A DNA stretch of 9,024 nucleotides from Methanothrix sp. (GCA_028679775.1 JAJRAX010000148.1:1-9024); one strand, 5' to 3'. Positions 1 to 5,443 are shown, counted from the first letter of the stretch. Numbers and translations are program-made. Notes: a model not told the origin generated them from the sequence alone.

Positions 1-31
1 GGTACATCCTGAACTTGTAGGCAGTCTTCAT
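1..31 (-). CDS. IS200/IS605-family TnpB (OrfB) protein, N-terminal fragment at window edge
   Basis: Reading the minus strand from the ATG at 31-29 gives MKTAYKFRMY, and the next codon, cut by the window edge, begins with C. This matches the typical start of IS200/IS605 OrfB/TnpB proteins, which begin M-x-x-(A/T)-Y-K-F-R-(L/I/M)-Y-P. In that family the N-terminus leads into a helix-turn-helix region and then an RuvC-like nuclease domain, so the body of the gene would lie to the left, out of view. The frame is open just upstream of the ATG (KHFDGAGIG), and purine-rich GGGATAGGG lies directly before it as a possible weak ribosome-binding site. No tnpA-like transposase frame is visible upstream, which would fit a stand-alone tnpB element. 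Ten residues is a short basis for the call. Confidence 0.5.
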   Translation of the reverse strand, partial: MKTAYKFRMY

Positions 32-78
32 CCCTATCCCTGCTCCATCAAAATGTTTATGGACCCCTAACTAGATAT

Positions 79-174
79 CTATTTCGCTTCAAGTTCAATA
101 GCAGTAGGTACGGCATTCATCTCGCCCTCTGAAGGGAGCGGGTCTTCTGCCTGCTTTTCTATAATTTCCTCCAT
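79..174 (-). CDS. small acidic orphan frame, possibly a gene remnant
   Basis: An open frame of 31 codons starts at ATG 174-172 and ends at TAG 81-79. Its product is MEEIIEKQAEDPLPSEGEMN followed by a short tail ending IELEAK. It is strongly acidic and has no recognisable domain. The frame is closed upstream by a TGA only a few codons before the ATG, and no Shine-Dalgarno sequence precedes it. It reads like the variable C-terminal tail of a longer protein whose front has been lost, in the same orientation as the tnpB start just beyond it. It may instead be chance. I assign no function. Confidence 0.2.
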   Translation of the reverse strand: MEEIIEKQAEDPLPSEGEMNAVPTAIELEAK

Positions 175-230
175 AGAGGCTGATATGATCCATACTCTTC
201 ATAATCCTTCCTAATGCTTCTCAAATAGCA

Positions 231-269
231 CCATATATTCCTGCATTCAATCAAGGTTAATTAGAGGAG
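231..269 (+). promoter_or_regulatory. promoter and ribosome-binding site of nifI1
   Basis: CATATATTC at 232-240 is a reasonable archaeal TATA box. With the usual spacing of about 25 bases, transcription would start near 260. GAGGAG at 264-269 lies 9 bases before the ATG at 279 and is a clear Shine-Dalgarno sequence, giving a short leader of about 18 bases. Confidence 0.45.
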
Positions 270-278
270 TACAGCACA

Positions 279-608
279 ATGGATGTCGGTTCAATGAAAA
301 TGATCTGGGCTGTGATCAGGCCGGAGATTGTCGACAAGGTTGTCAAGGCCTTGATGGCAGGGGATTTTTCTGCCATGACTCGCTTTGATGTCTATGGCCG
401 CGGAAAGCAGAGGGGCATTGCTGTTGCCAGCGGGAACTACGATATGCCAAAAACTGTGCTGATGCTTGTAGTGGAGGCTGGCCAGGTGTCCGATGCGGTC
501 AAGATCATTGAAGAGCATGCCAGGACGGGGTGCATTGGTGATGGCAGGATCTTTGTAGCGCCCATTGAACAGGCTTACACAATAAGGACTGGAGAGCAAG
601 GACTGTGA
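279..608 (+). CDS. nifI1: NifI1-type P-II nitrogen regulatory protein
   Basis: This 109-residue P-II protein has the archaeal NifI1 look: MKMIWAVIRPE at residues 6-16, GRGKQRG at 40-46, a short T-loop region (about 38-57, ending YDMPKT), the P-II C-terminal signature RTGCIGDGRIFV at 82-93 and the end YTIRTGEQGL. It lacks the long T-loop with the modifiable tyrosine found in GlnB/GlnK. In methanogens NifI1 and NifI2 form a 2-oxoglutarate-sensing complex that shuts off nitrogenase by binding the NifDK protein. Those genes normally sit between nifH and nifD. Here neither nifH nor nifI2 is in view: upstream is mobile-element sequence, and downstream is an antiporter. The ATG at 279 is preferred over the family-typical MKMI start at 294 because GAGGAG is correctly spaced for it. 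Another P-II subtype is possible but less likely. Confidence 0.85.
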   Translation: MDVGSMKMIWAVIRPEIVDKVVKALMAGDFSAMTRFDVYGRGKQRGIAVASGNYDMPKTVLMLVVEAGQVSDAVKIIEEHARTGCIGDGRIFVAPIEQAYTIRTGEQGL

Positions 609-780
609 GCACCTCGACTTCGCGCATGTTGGGAATAATAAACGCTTTTAATGATGAACATGGAACAATGGGCGAAGGACTGACTTGAGGGTCAAAGAAA
701 TAAGGGAGTAAAATGCCTTAAGATTAGTCATTACTATGAATTTCCATTTTCAAATGCGATCTGCTACTCTACTCACAATC

Positions 781-789
781 TTTATATGA
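781..789 (+). promoter_or_regulatory. TATA box of the antiporter-tusA transcript
   Basis: TTTATATGA at 781-789 is a good archaeal TATA box and the best one in the gap between nifI1 and the antiporter. Transcription would start near 811, downstream of the TTG at 796 and only 2-3 bases before the in-frame GTG at 814. If this box is used, the mRNA is close to leaderless and GTG 814 is the real start. Confidence 0.4.
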
Positions 790-795
790 TAACAA

Positions 796-2070
796 TTGTT
801 ATACGGTCACAAAGTGATTCTATTGCAGATTGCGGTTATGCTGGTCTCTGCCCTTGTCTTCGGCGGCCTGGCAAAGCGGCTGCATCAGCCTGCCGTCCTT
901 GGTGAGATCATCGGCGGCATAGCATTAGGTCCAACCATATTTGGCGCCACAGCACCGGCTGTGCAGTCAGAGATCTTTGCTGTGTCTGGCGATTCATCTC
1001 GAATGCTCTATTCCGCTGCTTATCTAGGACTGGTTGCGTTCGTGTTCATCGCAGGCCTGGAGATAGACCTGAGCTTCATAAGACTGCAAGGCAGAAGCAC
1101 TCTGATAACCAGTATCTTTAGTGTCATCCTGCCATTTGTCTTGGGTTTTGGAATGGTTTTTCTGGCGCCCAGGCTTTGGAGCATCCCGCCTGAAGATCGG
1201 GGCATCTTTGCTCTCTTTATGGGGACCGCTCTCTCCATATCCGCCCTCCCTGTCATCGCCAGGATTCTCATTGACCTCGATCTCTTGAAAACAGAGATTG
1301 GCGGAATGATTCTTGGTTCTGCGACTATAAACGACATAGTTGGCTGGTCTGCTTTCGCTTTGATTCTGAGCAGCTTGAAGGCGAATAGCAGCCTTGGTCT
1401 GAATCTGGGACTCACTGCGGGAGTCCTGATTCTGACAATTGGCATACTTTATCTGACCGGCAAGGATGAAGCCTGGACGAAATCGGCTATTGTAGGAGGA
1501 ATCATAGATCTCGTGGCTCTTGGCATGCTTGCAGCATCGATAGCTGCCGAATTCTTGGGAGCACACGGCATATTTGCGGCATTTCTGGCAGGTGTGATTC
1601 TCTCGTTGAGACGCTGCCGAAGAGATCTCATCTTAAAAAAGACCTATCGTCCGGTTATAACCATATTGGCACCGATCTATTTCGTGTCGATAGGGCTCAA
1701 AACCAACTTTGTTGCCGACTTTGACATGATCGTTGTTCTGCTTGTATTATCAGTTGCCTGCATCGGCAAGATCCTCGGGGCAGGGCTAGGGGCCATGATT
1801 GGAGGTATGACGGAAAGAAAAGCATTGGCTGTCGGCTTCGGATTAAATGCAAGAGGCGCGATGGAGATTGTGCTGGCAACGGCTGCGCTGGATTATGGAT
1901 TGATAGAGGGGCCCATCTTTGTGGCTCTTGTGATCATGGCCTTGGTGACGACGATGATCTCCGGCCTGGCCTTGCCACGGCTGATGAAAACCAGACCTAT
2001 CAGCCAGAAGGCGTGGGAGCCCTTGCCACTTCACGAGCAGATGGGCAGTTATAACTATCTGGAGAGCTAG
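796..2070 (+). CDS. cation/proton antiporter of the monovalent cation:proton antiporter superfamily (CPA2-like, ND motif)
   Basis: This is a polytopic inner-membrane protein of 424 residues with about a dozen hydrophobic segments and no soluble regulatory domain, so it is the transport core only. Family marks in order are the first helix with LHQPAVLGEIIGGIALGP (29-46), FIAGLEIDL (84-92), the broken-helix region TALSISALPVIARI (144-157), TINDIVGW (177-184) with Asn179-Asp180 at the ion-binding site, YFVSIGLKTNF (295-305), and GFGLNARGAMEIV (347-359). These proteins exchange Na+ or K+ for H+. ND rather than DD at the binding site is the pattern linked to electroneutral exchange, so that is the inferred mode. 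The start is uncertain. The TTG at 796 follows stop codons and has no ribosome-binding site, while GTG at 814 fits the TATA position and begins right at the first membrane helix. It is followed 38 bases later by a tusA-like gene. Confidence 0.85.
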   Translation: MLYGHKVILLQIAVMLVSALVFGGLAKRLHQPAVLGEIIGGIALGPTIFGATAPAVQSEIFAVSGDSSRMLYSAAYLGLVAFVFIAGLEIDLSFIRLQGRSTLITSIFSVILPFVLGFGMVFLAPRLWSIPPEDRGIFALFMGTALSISALPVIARILIDLDLLKTEIGGMILGSATINDIVGWSAFALILSSLKANSSLGLNLGLTAGVLILTIGILYLTGKDEAWTKSAIVGGIIDLVALGMLAASIAAEFLGAHGIFAAFLAGVILSLRRCRRDLILKKTYRPVITILAPIYFVSIGLKTNFVADFDMIVVLLVLSVACIGKILGAGLGAMIGGMTERKALAVGFGLNARGAMEIVLATAALDYGLIEGPIFVALVIMALVTTMISGLALPRLMKTRPISQKAWEPLPLHEQMGSYNYLES

Positions 2071-2108
2071 AATTAAAATTATATAAAAAATTGTAGAGGT
2101 GTATCCAT

Positions 2109-2348
2109 ATGTCAAACGTTGTGCCAGATATCGAACTTGACTGCGTGGGCCTGTATTGTCCAATGCCCATAGCCAGAACGAAAGAAGAGATCGAGAATAT
2201 TGAGAAAGGGCAGGTGCTAAAAGTTGAGGCAGACGATCCGACGGCAGAAGAGGATATTCCCAGATGGGTCAAGCTGGCAGGCCATCAGCTCCTGAAATTC
2301 GAGAGAACTGGCGAGATAATGAGCTTCTGGATCCGGAGACTGAAGTAG
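2109..2348 (+). CDS. TusA-family sulfur carrier / sulfurtransferase
   Basis: This 79-residue cytoplasmic protein has the TusA (SirA/YeeD/YedF) signature LDCVGLYCPMPI at residues 10-21. Cys17 in the CPxP motif is the expected persulfide-carrying residue, and a second cysteine, Cys12, lies five residues before it. The rest follows the compact beta-alpha fold: a helix around 22-34 (ARTKEEIENIEKGQ), then LKVEADDPTAEEDIPRW (37-53) and the final FERTGEIMSFWIRR strands. TusA proteins pass sulfur between cysteine desulfurases or rhodaneses and acceptors, for example in tRNA thiolation. The ATG at 2109 has AGAGGTG about 9 bases upstream, and no other start is plausible. The gene lies 38 bases after the antiporter stop, so they are probably co-transcribed. 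The specific partner is unknown, so I give no gene symbol. Confidence 0.88.
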   Translation: MSNVVPDIELDCVGLYCPMPIARTKEEIENIEKGQVLKVEADDPTAEEDIPRWVKLAGHQLLKFERTGEIMSFWIRRLK

Positions 2349-2378
2349 GCAAATGAAGCATGCAAAATGAGTGGGAAA

Positions 2379-2705
2379 CTAAACCTCGTATCCGGTGGAA
2401 GATTTGTATAGCTCGCGGATGCGTTCTGCTGCCTCGCCGGGAACCTTTTTCTCCAGAAGATCGACAAATATGCGGGCGGCATCTGGAGAGATGCAGAGCA
2501 AGCACTCCGAGCCGTCCAGTATCTTCTCTGCCAGATAATTAAAATCCATTTCCGAGAGCCTCCCCAGCCGTTCCTGGAAGTCCTCTTCATCTGCTGCATG
2601 ATGCATTGATATCGGCGGAAGGATGGAGCGATAGTGAATGGGCTCATTGATTTCCGGGGCGAGCTTTTTCAGGATCGCCAGGCTCCTAGCATTTAATTTT
2701 CTCAT
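2379..2705 (-). CDS. unrecognised small protein, 108 residues
   Basis: I do not recognise this family. From ATG 2705 the product starts MRKLNARSLAILKKL and is mostly helical and charged, with an aromatic/histidine stretch IHYRSILPPISMHH (residues 23-36), a paired-cysteine CLLC around 73-76, and a C-terminal segment (LLEKKVPGEAAERIRELYKS) that looks like one amphipathic helix. No signal peptide or membrane segment is visible. A longer form from TTG 2735 is open, but ATG 2705 is preferred. AGGA lies 7 bases before it, and a TATA-like AAATATC at about 2753-2759 would place the transcript start near 2730, inside the longer form. The gene converges on tusA, with 30 bases between their stop codons. 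The CLLC pair and histidines could bind a metal, but nothing proves it. Confidence 0.65.
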   Translation of the reverse strand: MRKLNARSLAILKKLAPEINEPIHYRSILPPISMHHAADEEDFQERLGRLSEMDFNYLAEKILDGSECLLCISPDAARIFVDLLEKKVPGEAAERIRELYKSSTGYEV

Positions 2706-2752
2706 GCCAGTCCTAATGGCCTTGAAGATAATCAATCTTTCAGTCGAGGCAA

Positions 2753-2762
2753 TGATATTTAT
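2753..2762 (-). promoter_or_regulatory. TATA-like box of the 108-residue protein gene
   Basis: On the minus strand AATAAATATC precedes the ATG at 2705 by about 48 bases. A transcript starting about 25 bases downstream would begin near 2730 and carry a leader of about 25 bases, which supports the ATG over the TTG start. Confidence 0.4.
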
Positions 2763-2829
2763 TGCATGCTCAGGCGATCCTCTGTTTTATAGTTTTGCGG
2801 AGCTGATATCCATCAGAGATTTCTGATAG

Positions 2830-2861
2830 CCACGATTCTCTGTTGAGATGGTAGAACGTGG
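2830..2861. repeat. imperfect inverted repeat (hairpin)
   Basis: CCACG at 2830-2834 and TTCT at 2836-2839 pair with AGAA at 2853-2856 and CGTGG at 2857-2861, giving nine base pairs with one bulged A and a 13-base loop. It lies in the 190-base gap between rpl12 and the unrecognised minus-strand gene, beyond the T-rich tract that follows rpl12. It could be a backup terminator or an operator. Otherwise the gap 2736-2925 holds only the TATA-like box and the T-rich tract. Confidence 0.4.
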
Positions 2862-2893
2862 ACGAATCGATTCCATATGAAACTACGAGGAGC

Positions 2894-2920
2894 CAAGAAA
2901 AATAAGTGAAAAAGAAAAGG
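2894..2920 (-). terminator. T-rich terminator after rpl12
   Basis: Starting just 6 bases past the rpl12 stop, the minus strand runs CCTTTTCTTTTTCACTTATT and then more T. Euryarchaeal intrinsic termination relies on such repeated T-runs without needing a strong hairpin. It marks the end of the ribosomal-protein transcript. Confidence 0.6.
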
Positions 2921-2925
2921 AGATC

Positions 2926-3243
2926 TTAGCCGAAAAGGGCACCGAGCCCCTCGACTCCGCTCTCCTCTGCTGCCTCCTTGTCCTCTTCCTTTTCCTCTGC
3001 CTTGGCAGCGGCCTTGGCTGCGGGGGCGGAAGCGACTGGAGCTGCGGCTGCGGCGGCTACGGGCACGGCTGCTGCCTGGGATAGGACAGTTGCGATGTCA
3101 ACGCCTTCTAATGCGGCCACCAGAGCCTTGATTCTGACCTCATCGGCAGCCACACCGGATGCCTCGACGACCTTCTTTATTCCATCTTCGTTAACGGCTT
3201 TGCCTGCGCTGTGAAGCAGTAATGCAGCGTATACATATTCCAT
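2926..3243 (-). CDS. rpl12: large-subunit stalk protein P1 (archaeal L12)
   Basis: Archaeal P1/L12, 105 residues from [15 protein letters not shown]. It has a helical N-terminal dimerisation domain (about 1-60), a long Ala/Pro-rich flexible hinge, then a Glu/Lys-rich acidic stretch and the conserved factor-binding tail GLGALFG. Dimers of P1 sit on the C-terminal spine of P0 to form the stalk that recruits and activates the GTPases EF-1A, EF-2 and initiation factor 2. ATG 3243 is chosen over the in-frame TTG at 3252 because GAGGT lies 8 bases before the ATG and because the family starts with MEYxYAALLLH. It is the last gene of the block, 30 bases after rplP0, and is followed by a T-rich terminator. 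Its C-terminal residues match those of P0, although the codons differ. Confidence 0.95.
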   Translation of the reverse strand: MEYVYAALLLHSAGKAVNEDGIKKVVEASGVAADEVRIKALVAALEGVDIATVLSQAAAVPVAAAAAAPVASAPAAKAAAKAEEKEEDKEAAEESGVEGLGALFG

Positions 3244-3273
3244 TTGAATCAACCTCTAAATTTACCTTAAGTT

Positions 3274-4251
3274 TTATCCGAATAGAGCACCTAATCCTGC
3301 GGCGGTGTCCCCTTCGTCCTTCTTCTCTTCCTTTTCTTCCTTGGCTGCGGCGACTGGTGCTGGGGCTGCTGCTCTTGCGGGAGCAGTCTGTCCGCTTGCC
3401 AGGCTTGCGACAGCACAGGCATTGGCGGCAGCTTTGGCCAGGAGCATCTCCATCATGCTGGGCACGGGCATTCCTGTCTCCAGCACGAGAGCGCGAGCCC
3501 GGGTCTGGGCCTTTTGCAGCATGGGTCCGACTGTGCTTGGCGTGGCGTAGCCGATCTCAACAGCAAAGCTGAAGGCTTTTGCAGAAGCTATGCTTAACTG
3601 AGAGACCTGTGCCTGCACATCAATGGTAAGGTCCTTCGACCTGAAGATCAAGCCACCCTCGTAGGCCGCTCGCAATTCCAGCCCCACGTTTCTGGGGAAG
3701 ATCTCCATGGTCTTCAAGATGTCCGCCGTCTTGGCGGCTACGACCTCTCCCTCTTTGGCCAGAGTAACCTTCTGATTGATGACCACCTTTCCGCTCTTGA
3801 TCGCGGCAGGAATGCCAGCAGCCTGAAGCTTGCCGACCATTGGTCCTGGCGAGAACGATGTCTCACCAGCCTCGATTACTATGTCCTTGGGGGCACGCGC
3901 GCCGGCCTTGATGGGCATGGGCTTCTTGCTCTTCTCAAGGAGGCTGTTAAGCTTGAAGGGATTGTCATTACTGAAGATCAATGCAGTCTGATCTTCGATG
4001 TAATCGGCAAGCGGTTGGATCTCCGGGATGGATGCCTGTAGAGCACGGCGAGCTATGGTGTTTCGCACCATTCTTATCTCGACATTGTCTCGAAGGCTGC
4101 CTCGAATCTGCTGCATGTTGTCGGCAGGTATCTCCCGTACGCCTACAACTCCCACCACTCGGCTCTTCTGTATCATCTCGACAAGCTCTTGCACATCCTT
4201 TACCTTCCACTCAGGTATGTGGGCAGTGTGACGACGGATCTCTGCTGCCAT
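3274..4251 (-). CDS. rplP0: acidic ribosomal protein P0 (archaeal L10)
   Basis: Archaeal P0/L10, 325 residues. The N-terminal RNA-binding domain (about 1-105, with RVVGVVGVREIPADNMQQIR at 31-50 and VRNTIARRAL at 62-71) binds the same 23S rRNA region as L11. An inserted domain (about 106-185) carries PGPMVGKLQ. The spine helices (about 190-290) provide the P1-dimer docking sites, and an Ala/Pro hinge leads to the acidic tail KEEKEEKKDEGD and the end GLGALFG shared with P1. The length is as expected for the archaeal protein, which is much longer than bacterial L10. Its ATG directly follows the rpl1 TAA with no base between. The AGGTGA ribosome-binding site lies inside the last codons of rpl1, so translation of the two is almost certainly coupled. 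Confidence 0.96.
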   Translation of the reverse strand: MAAEIRRHTAHIPEWKVKDVQELVEMIQKSRVVGVVGVREIPADNMQQIRGSLRDNVEIRMVRNTIARRALQASIPEIQPLADYIEDQTALIFSNDNPFKLNSLLEKSKKPMPIKAGARAPKDIVIEAGETSFSPGPMVGKLQAAGIPAAIKSGKVVINQKVTLAKEGEVVAAKTADILKTMEIFPRNVGLELRAAYEGGLIFRSKDLTIDVQAQVSQLSIASAKAFSFAVEIGYATPSTVGPMLQKAQTRARALVLETGMPVPSMMEMLLAKAAANACAVASLASGQTAPARAAAPAPVAAAKEEKEEKKDEGDTAAGLGALFG

Positions 4252-4884
4252 TTAAATCACCTTTATAGAAGGCCCCATGGTGGTCTTGACGTAAACCGAC
4301 TTCAAGTTATGTCGGCCGTCTTTTAGGGTCTGTTCGAGCTTGACGATGACCGCTTCGATGTTATCGGCCAGCTCTTTGGTATTCATATTTCTATTCCCAA
4401 CGGTCAGGTGGAAGGTCGGCCTGTCCCTGGACCTTACCCTGATCAGGTTCTTGAGCCTCTGTATCTGGGGAGTTACATCCTGTGTTGGCGGCAGTGGCGT
4501 GGGCATCTTGCCCCTCTTGCCGAGAATGGAACCCAGGCTCTTACCTATGACGGGCATGAACTGAGTCTCTGCAATGAAGAACTTGTACTCGTCTGCCAGT
4601 TTGCGCGCAGCTCTCTTGTCTCCGGCAAACTCTTTGATCTCGTCTGCCGATATAACTCGGTCTGCGCCGGCGCTCTTGGCTCGCAAGGCAGTTTCTCCGG
4701 CAGCGAATACAGCGATCTTGGTAGGTTTGCCAAGTCCGTGGGGAAGGATAACCTCAGCATCGACTCTGTTTCCAGGTATGGTGAGGTCGATGTTATGAAG
4801 GTTAATAGCCAGATCCACGCTCTCGCTGAACTTCCTGGCAGGTGCCTCAGTGATAGCCTGTTTGACGGCTTCTTCTATATCCAT
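4252..4884 (-). CDS. rpl1: large-subunit ribosomal protein L1
   Basis: L1, 210 residues, the usual archaeal length. Two-domain L1 fold: domain I is built from both ends (RKFSESVDLAINLHNIDL at about 17-34, and the C-terminal GRHNLKSVYVKTTMGPSIKV), and the inserted domain II includes KIAVFAAGE (56-64), FIAETQFMPVIGKSLG (102-117) and ILGKRGKMPTPLPP (119-132). L1 forms the mobile stalk by the E-site on 23S rRNA. In Methanococcus L1 also represses its own operon by binding its mRNA. ATG 4884 follows GGAGG with 6 bases between. An 82-base gap separates it from rpl11, holding a TATA-like box at the rpl11 stop codon and two inverted repeats, so this gene probably opens its own transcript as well as receiving read-through from spt5-rpl11. 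Confidence 0.97.
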   Translation of the reverse strand: MDIEEAVKQAITEAPARKFSESVDLAINLHNIDLTIPGNRVDAEVILPHGLGKPTKIAVFAAGETALRAKSAGADRVISADEIKEFAGDKRAARKLADEYKFFIAETQFMPVIGKSLGSILGKRGKMPTPLPPTQDVTPQIQRLKNLIRVRSRDRPTFHLTVGNRNMNTKELADNIEAVIVKLEQTLKDGRHNLKSVYVKTTMGPSIKVI

Positions 4885-4893
4885 TTCAATCCT

Positions 4894-4923
4894 CCGTAGT
4901 CTGCGACTCTAGGTCTTCTACGG
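4894..4923 (-). promoter_or_regulatory. leader hairpin touching the rpl1 ribosome-binding site, candidate L1 autoregulatory site
   Basis: In the mRNA, CCGUAG (4923-4918) pairs with CUACGG (4899-4894) in six perfect pairs. Inside, GAC pairs with GUC across the loop CUAGA. The two helices are separated by an asymmetric internal loop, AA on the 5' side and GCAGA on the 3' side. The 3' arm overlaps two bases of the GGAGG ribosome-binding site (4895-4891). Two helices around an asymmetric, purine-rich loop is the general form of the L1 target in 23S rRNA and in known L1 mRNA sites. The role is inferred. Confidence 0.45.
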
Positions 4924-4939
4924 CTTCTCAAAAAAGAGA
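4924..4939 (-). repeat. inverted repeat with a six-U loop in the rpl1 leader
   Basis: In the mRNA UUCUC and GAGAA pair across a loop of six U, directly 5' of the larger leader hairpin. If transcription starts about 25 bases from the TATA-like box at 4961-4970, this hairpin sits at the very 5' end of the transcript. For read-through RNA from rpl11, the U-run might act as a weak pause or termination point. Confidence 0.4.
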
Positions 4940-4960
4940 ATCAGAATTCAGATAATAGCT

Positions 4961-4970
4961 CTATATTTAA
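4961..4970 (-). promoter_or_regulatory. internal promoter for rpl1-rplP0-rpl12
   Basis: On the minus strand TTAAATATAG overlaps the TAA stop codon of rpl11. It is close to the archaeal TATA consensus, and with normal spacing gives a start near 4940 and a leader of about 55 bases. The neighbouring gap is long for an operon interior, which supports an internal promoter. Confidence 0.5.
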
Positions 4971-5443
4971 GCCTTCGCTTCAAATATCTCATCGTATTTG
5001 CCACTGGTCACAGCCAGTTGAGCCTCTTTGCTGGGCATGCCATCGATGGTTGCGCCCAATGACCCTGCTGTGCCGATGACCTCGCGGGCCGCGTGCTTCA
5101 GAGTCTTGGAGAGTAGGCCTTTTCTCTTGATGTTTGCGATCTTGAGCACCTGCTCCATTGTCAGGTCCCCCAGAATGGTTTTGTCGCCGCTGCCCTTCTC
5201 TAAACCCATCTCTTTGATGATCAGAGCCGATGTTGGAGGCGTTCCTACCTCGATTTCGAATTCCGTTCTGGATTTTACAATAACCTTGACTGGAACTTGC
5301 ATGCCATTAAGATCTTTGGTCTGCTCATTGATCTTGGCAACCACCTGGGCAACGTTCACGCCCAATGGTCCTAAGGCCGGGCCCAAAGGCGGCCCTGCAC
5401 TAGCTTTTCCGCCAGGGACCAATGCTTCTACCATATTAGCCAA
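4967..5443 (-). CDS. rpl11: large-subunit ribosomal protein L11
   Basis: L11, 158 residues. The N-terminal domain begins MANMVEALVPGGKASAGPPLGPALGPLGVN with the proline-rich turn that contacts GTPase factors. The linker and C-terminal domain (about 72-158) carry the rRNA-binding surface with TLKHAAREVIGTAGSLGATIDG. It binds the GTPase-associated region of 23S rRNA beside P0. The start codon is TTG at 5443: GAGGTGA lies 6 bases before it, and the family N-terminus aligns from this residue. The ATG three codons later would be 15 bases from that site and would trim the conserved N-terminus. It follows spt5 by 20 bases and is almost certainly co-transcribed with it. Confidence 0.97.
   Translation of the reverse strand: MANMVEALVPGGKASAGPPLGPALGPLGVNVAQVVAKINEQTKDLNGMQVPVKVIVKSRTEFEIEVGTPPTSALIIKEMGLEKGSGDKTILGDLTMEQVLKIANIKRKGLLSKTLKHAAREVIGTAGSLGATIDGMPSKEAQLAVTSGKYDEIFEAKA

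Noticed and set aside
2..70. Plus-strand frame open from the left edge to TAA at 68-70
   Set aside because: Its translation (VHPELVGSLHPYPC and on) is not recognisable, and it overlaps the better-supported tnpB start on the other strand.
626..688. 20-codon frame after nifI1 (starts MLGIINAFNDEHG)
   Set aside because: It has no ribosome-binding site and I see no family resemblance. I checked it as a possible nifI2 remnant and it does not match.
1020..1566. Long minus-strand open frames opposite the antiporter gene
   Set aside because: They are shadows of the coding strand: low-complexity basic translations, no ribosome-binding sites, no family resemblance.
3001..3080. GC-rich repetitive stretch resembling tandem repeats
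   Set aside because: It encodes the Ala-rich hinge of P1; the repetition follows from GCN codons.
3222..3572. Plus-strand frames opposite rplP0 and rpl12
   Set aside because: They are antisense products of the Ala/Glu-rich stalk-protein codons; the Ser/Ala- and Arg/Leu-rich translations are artefacts of that composition.
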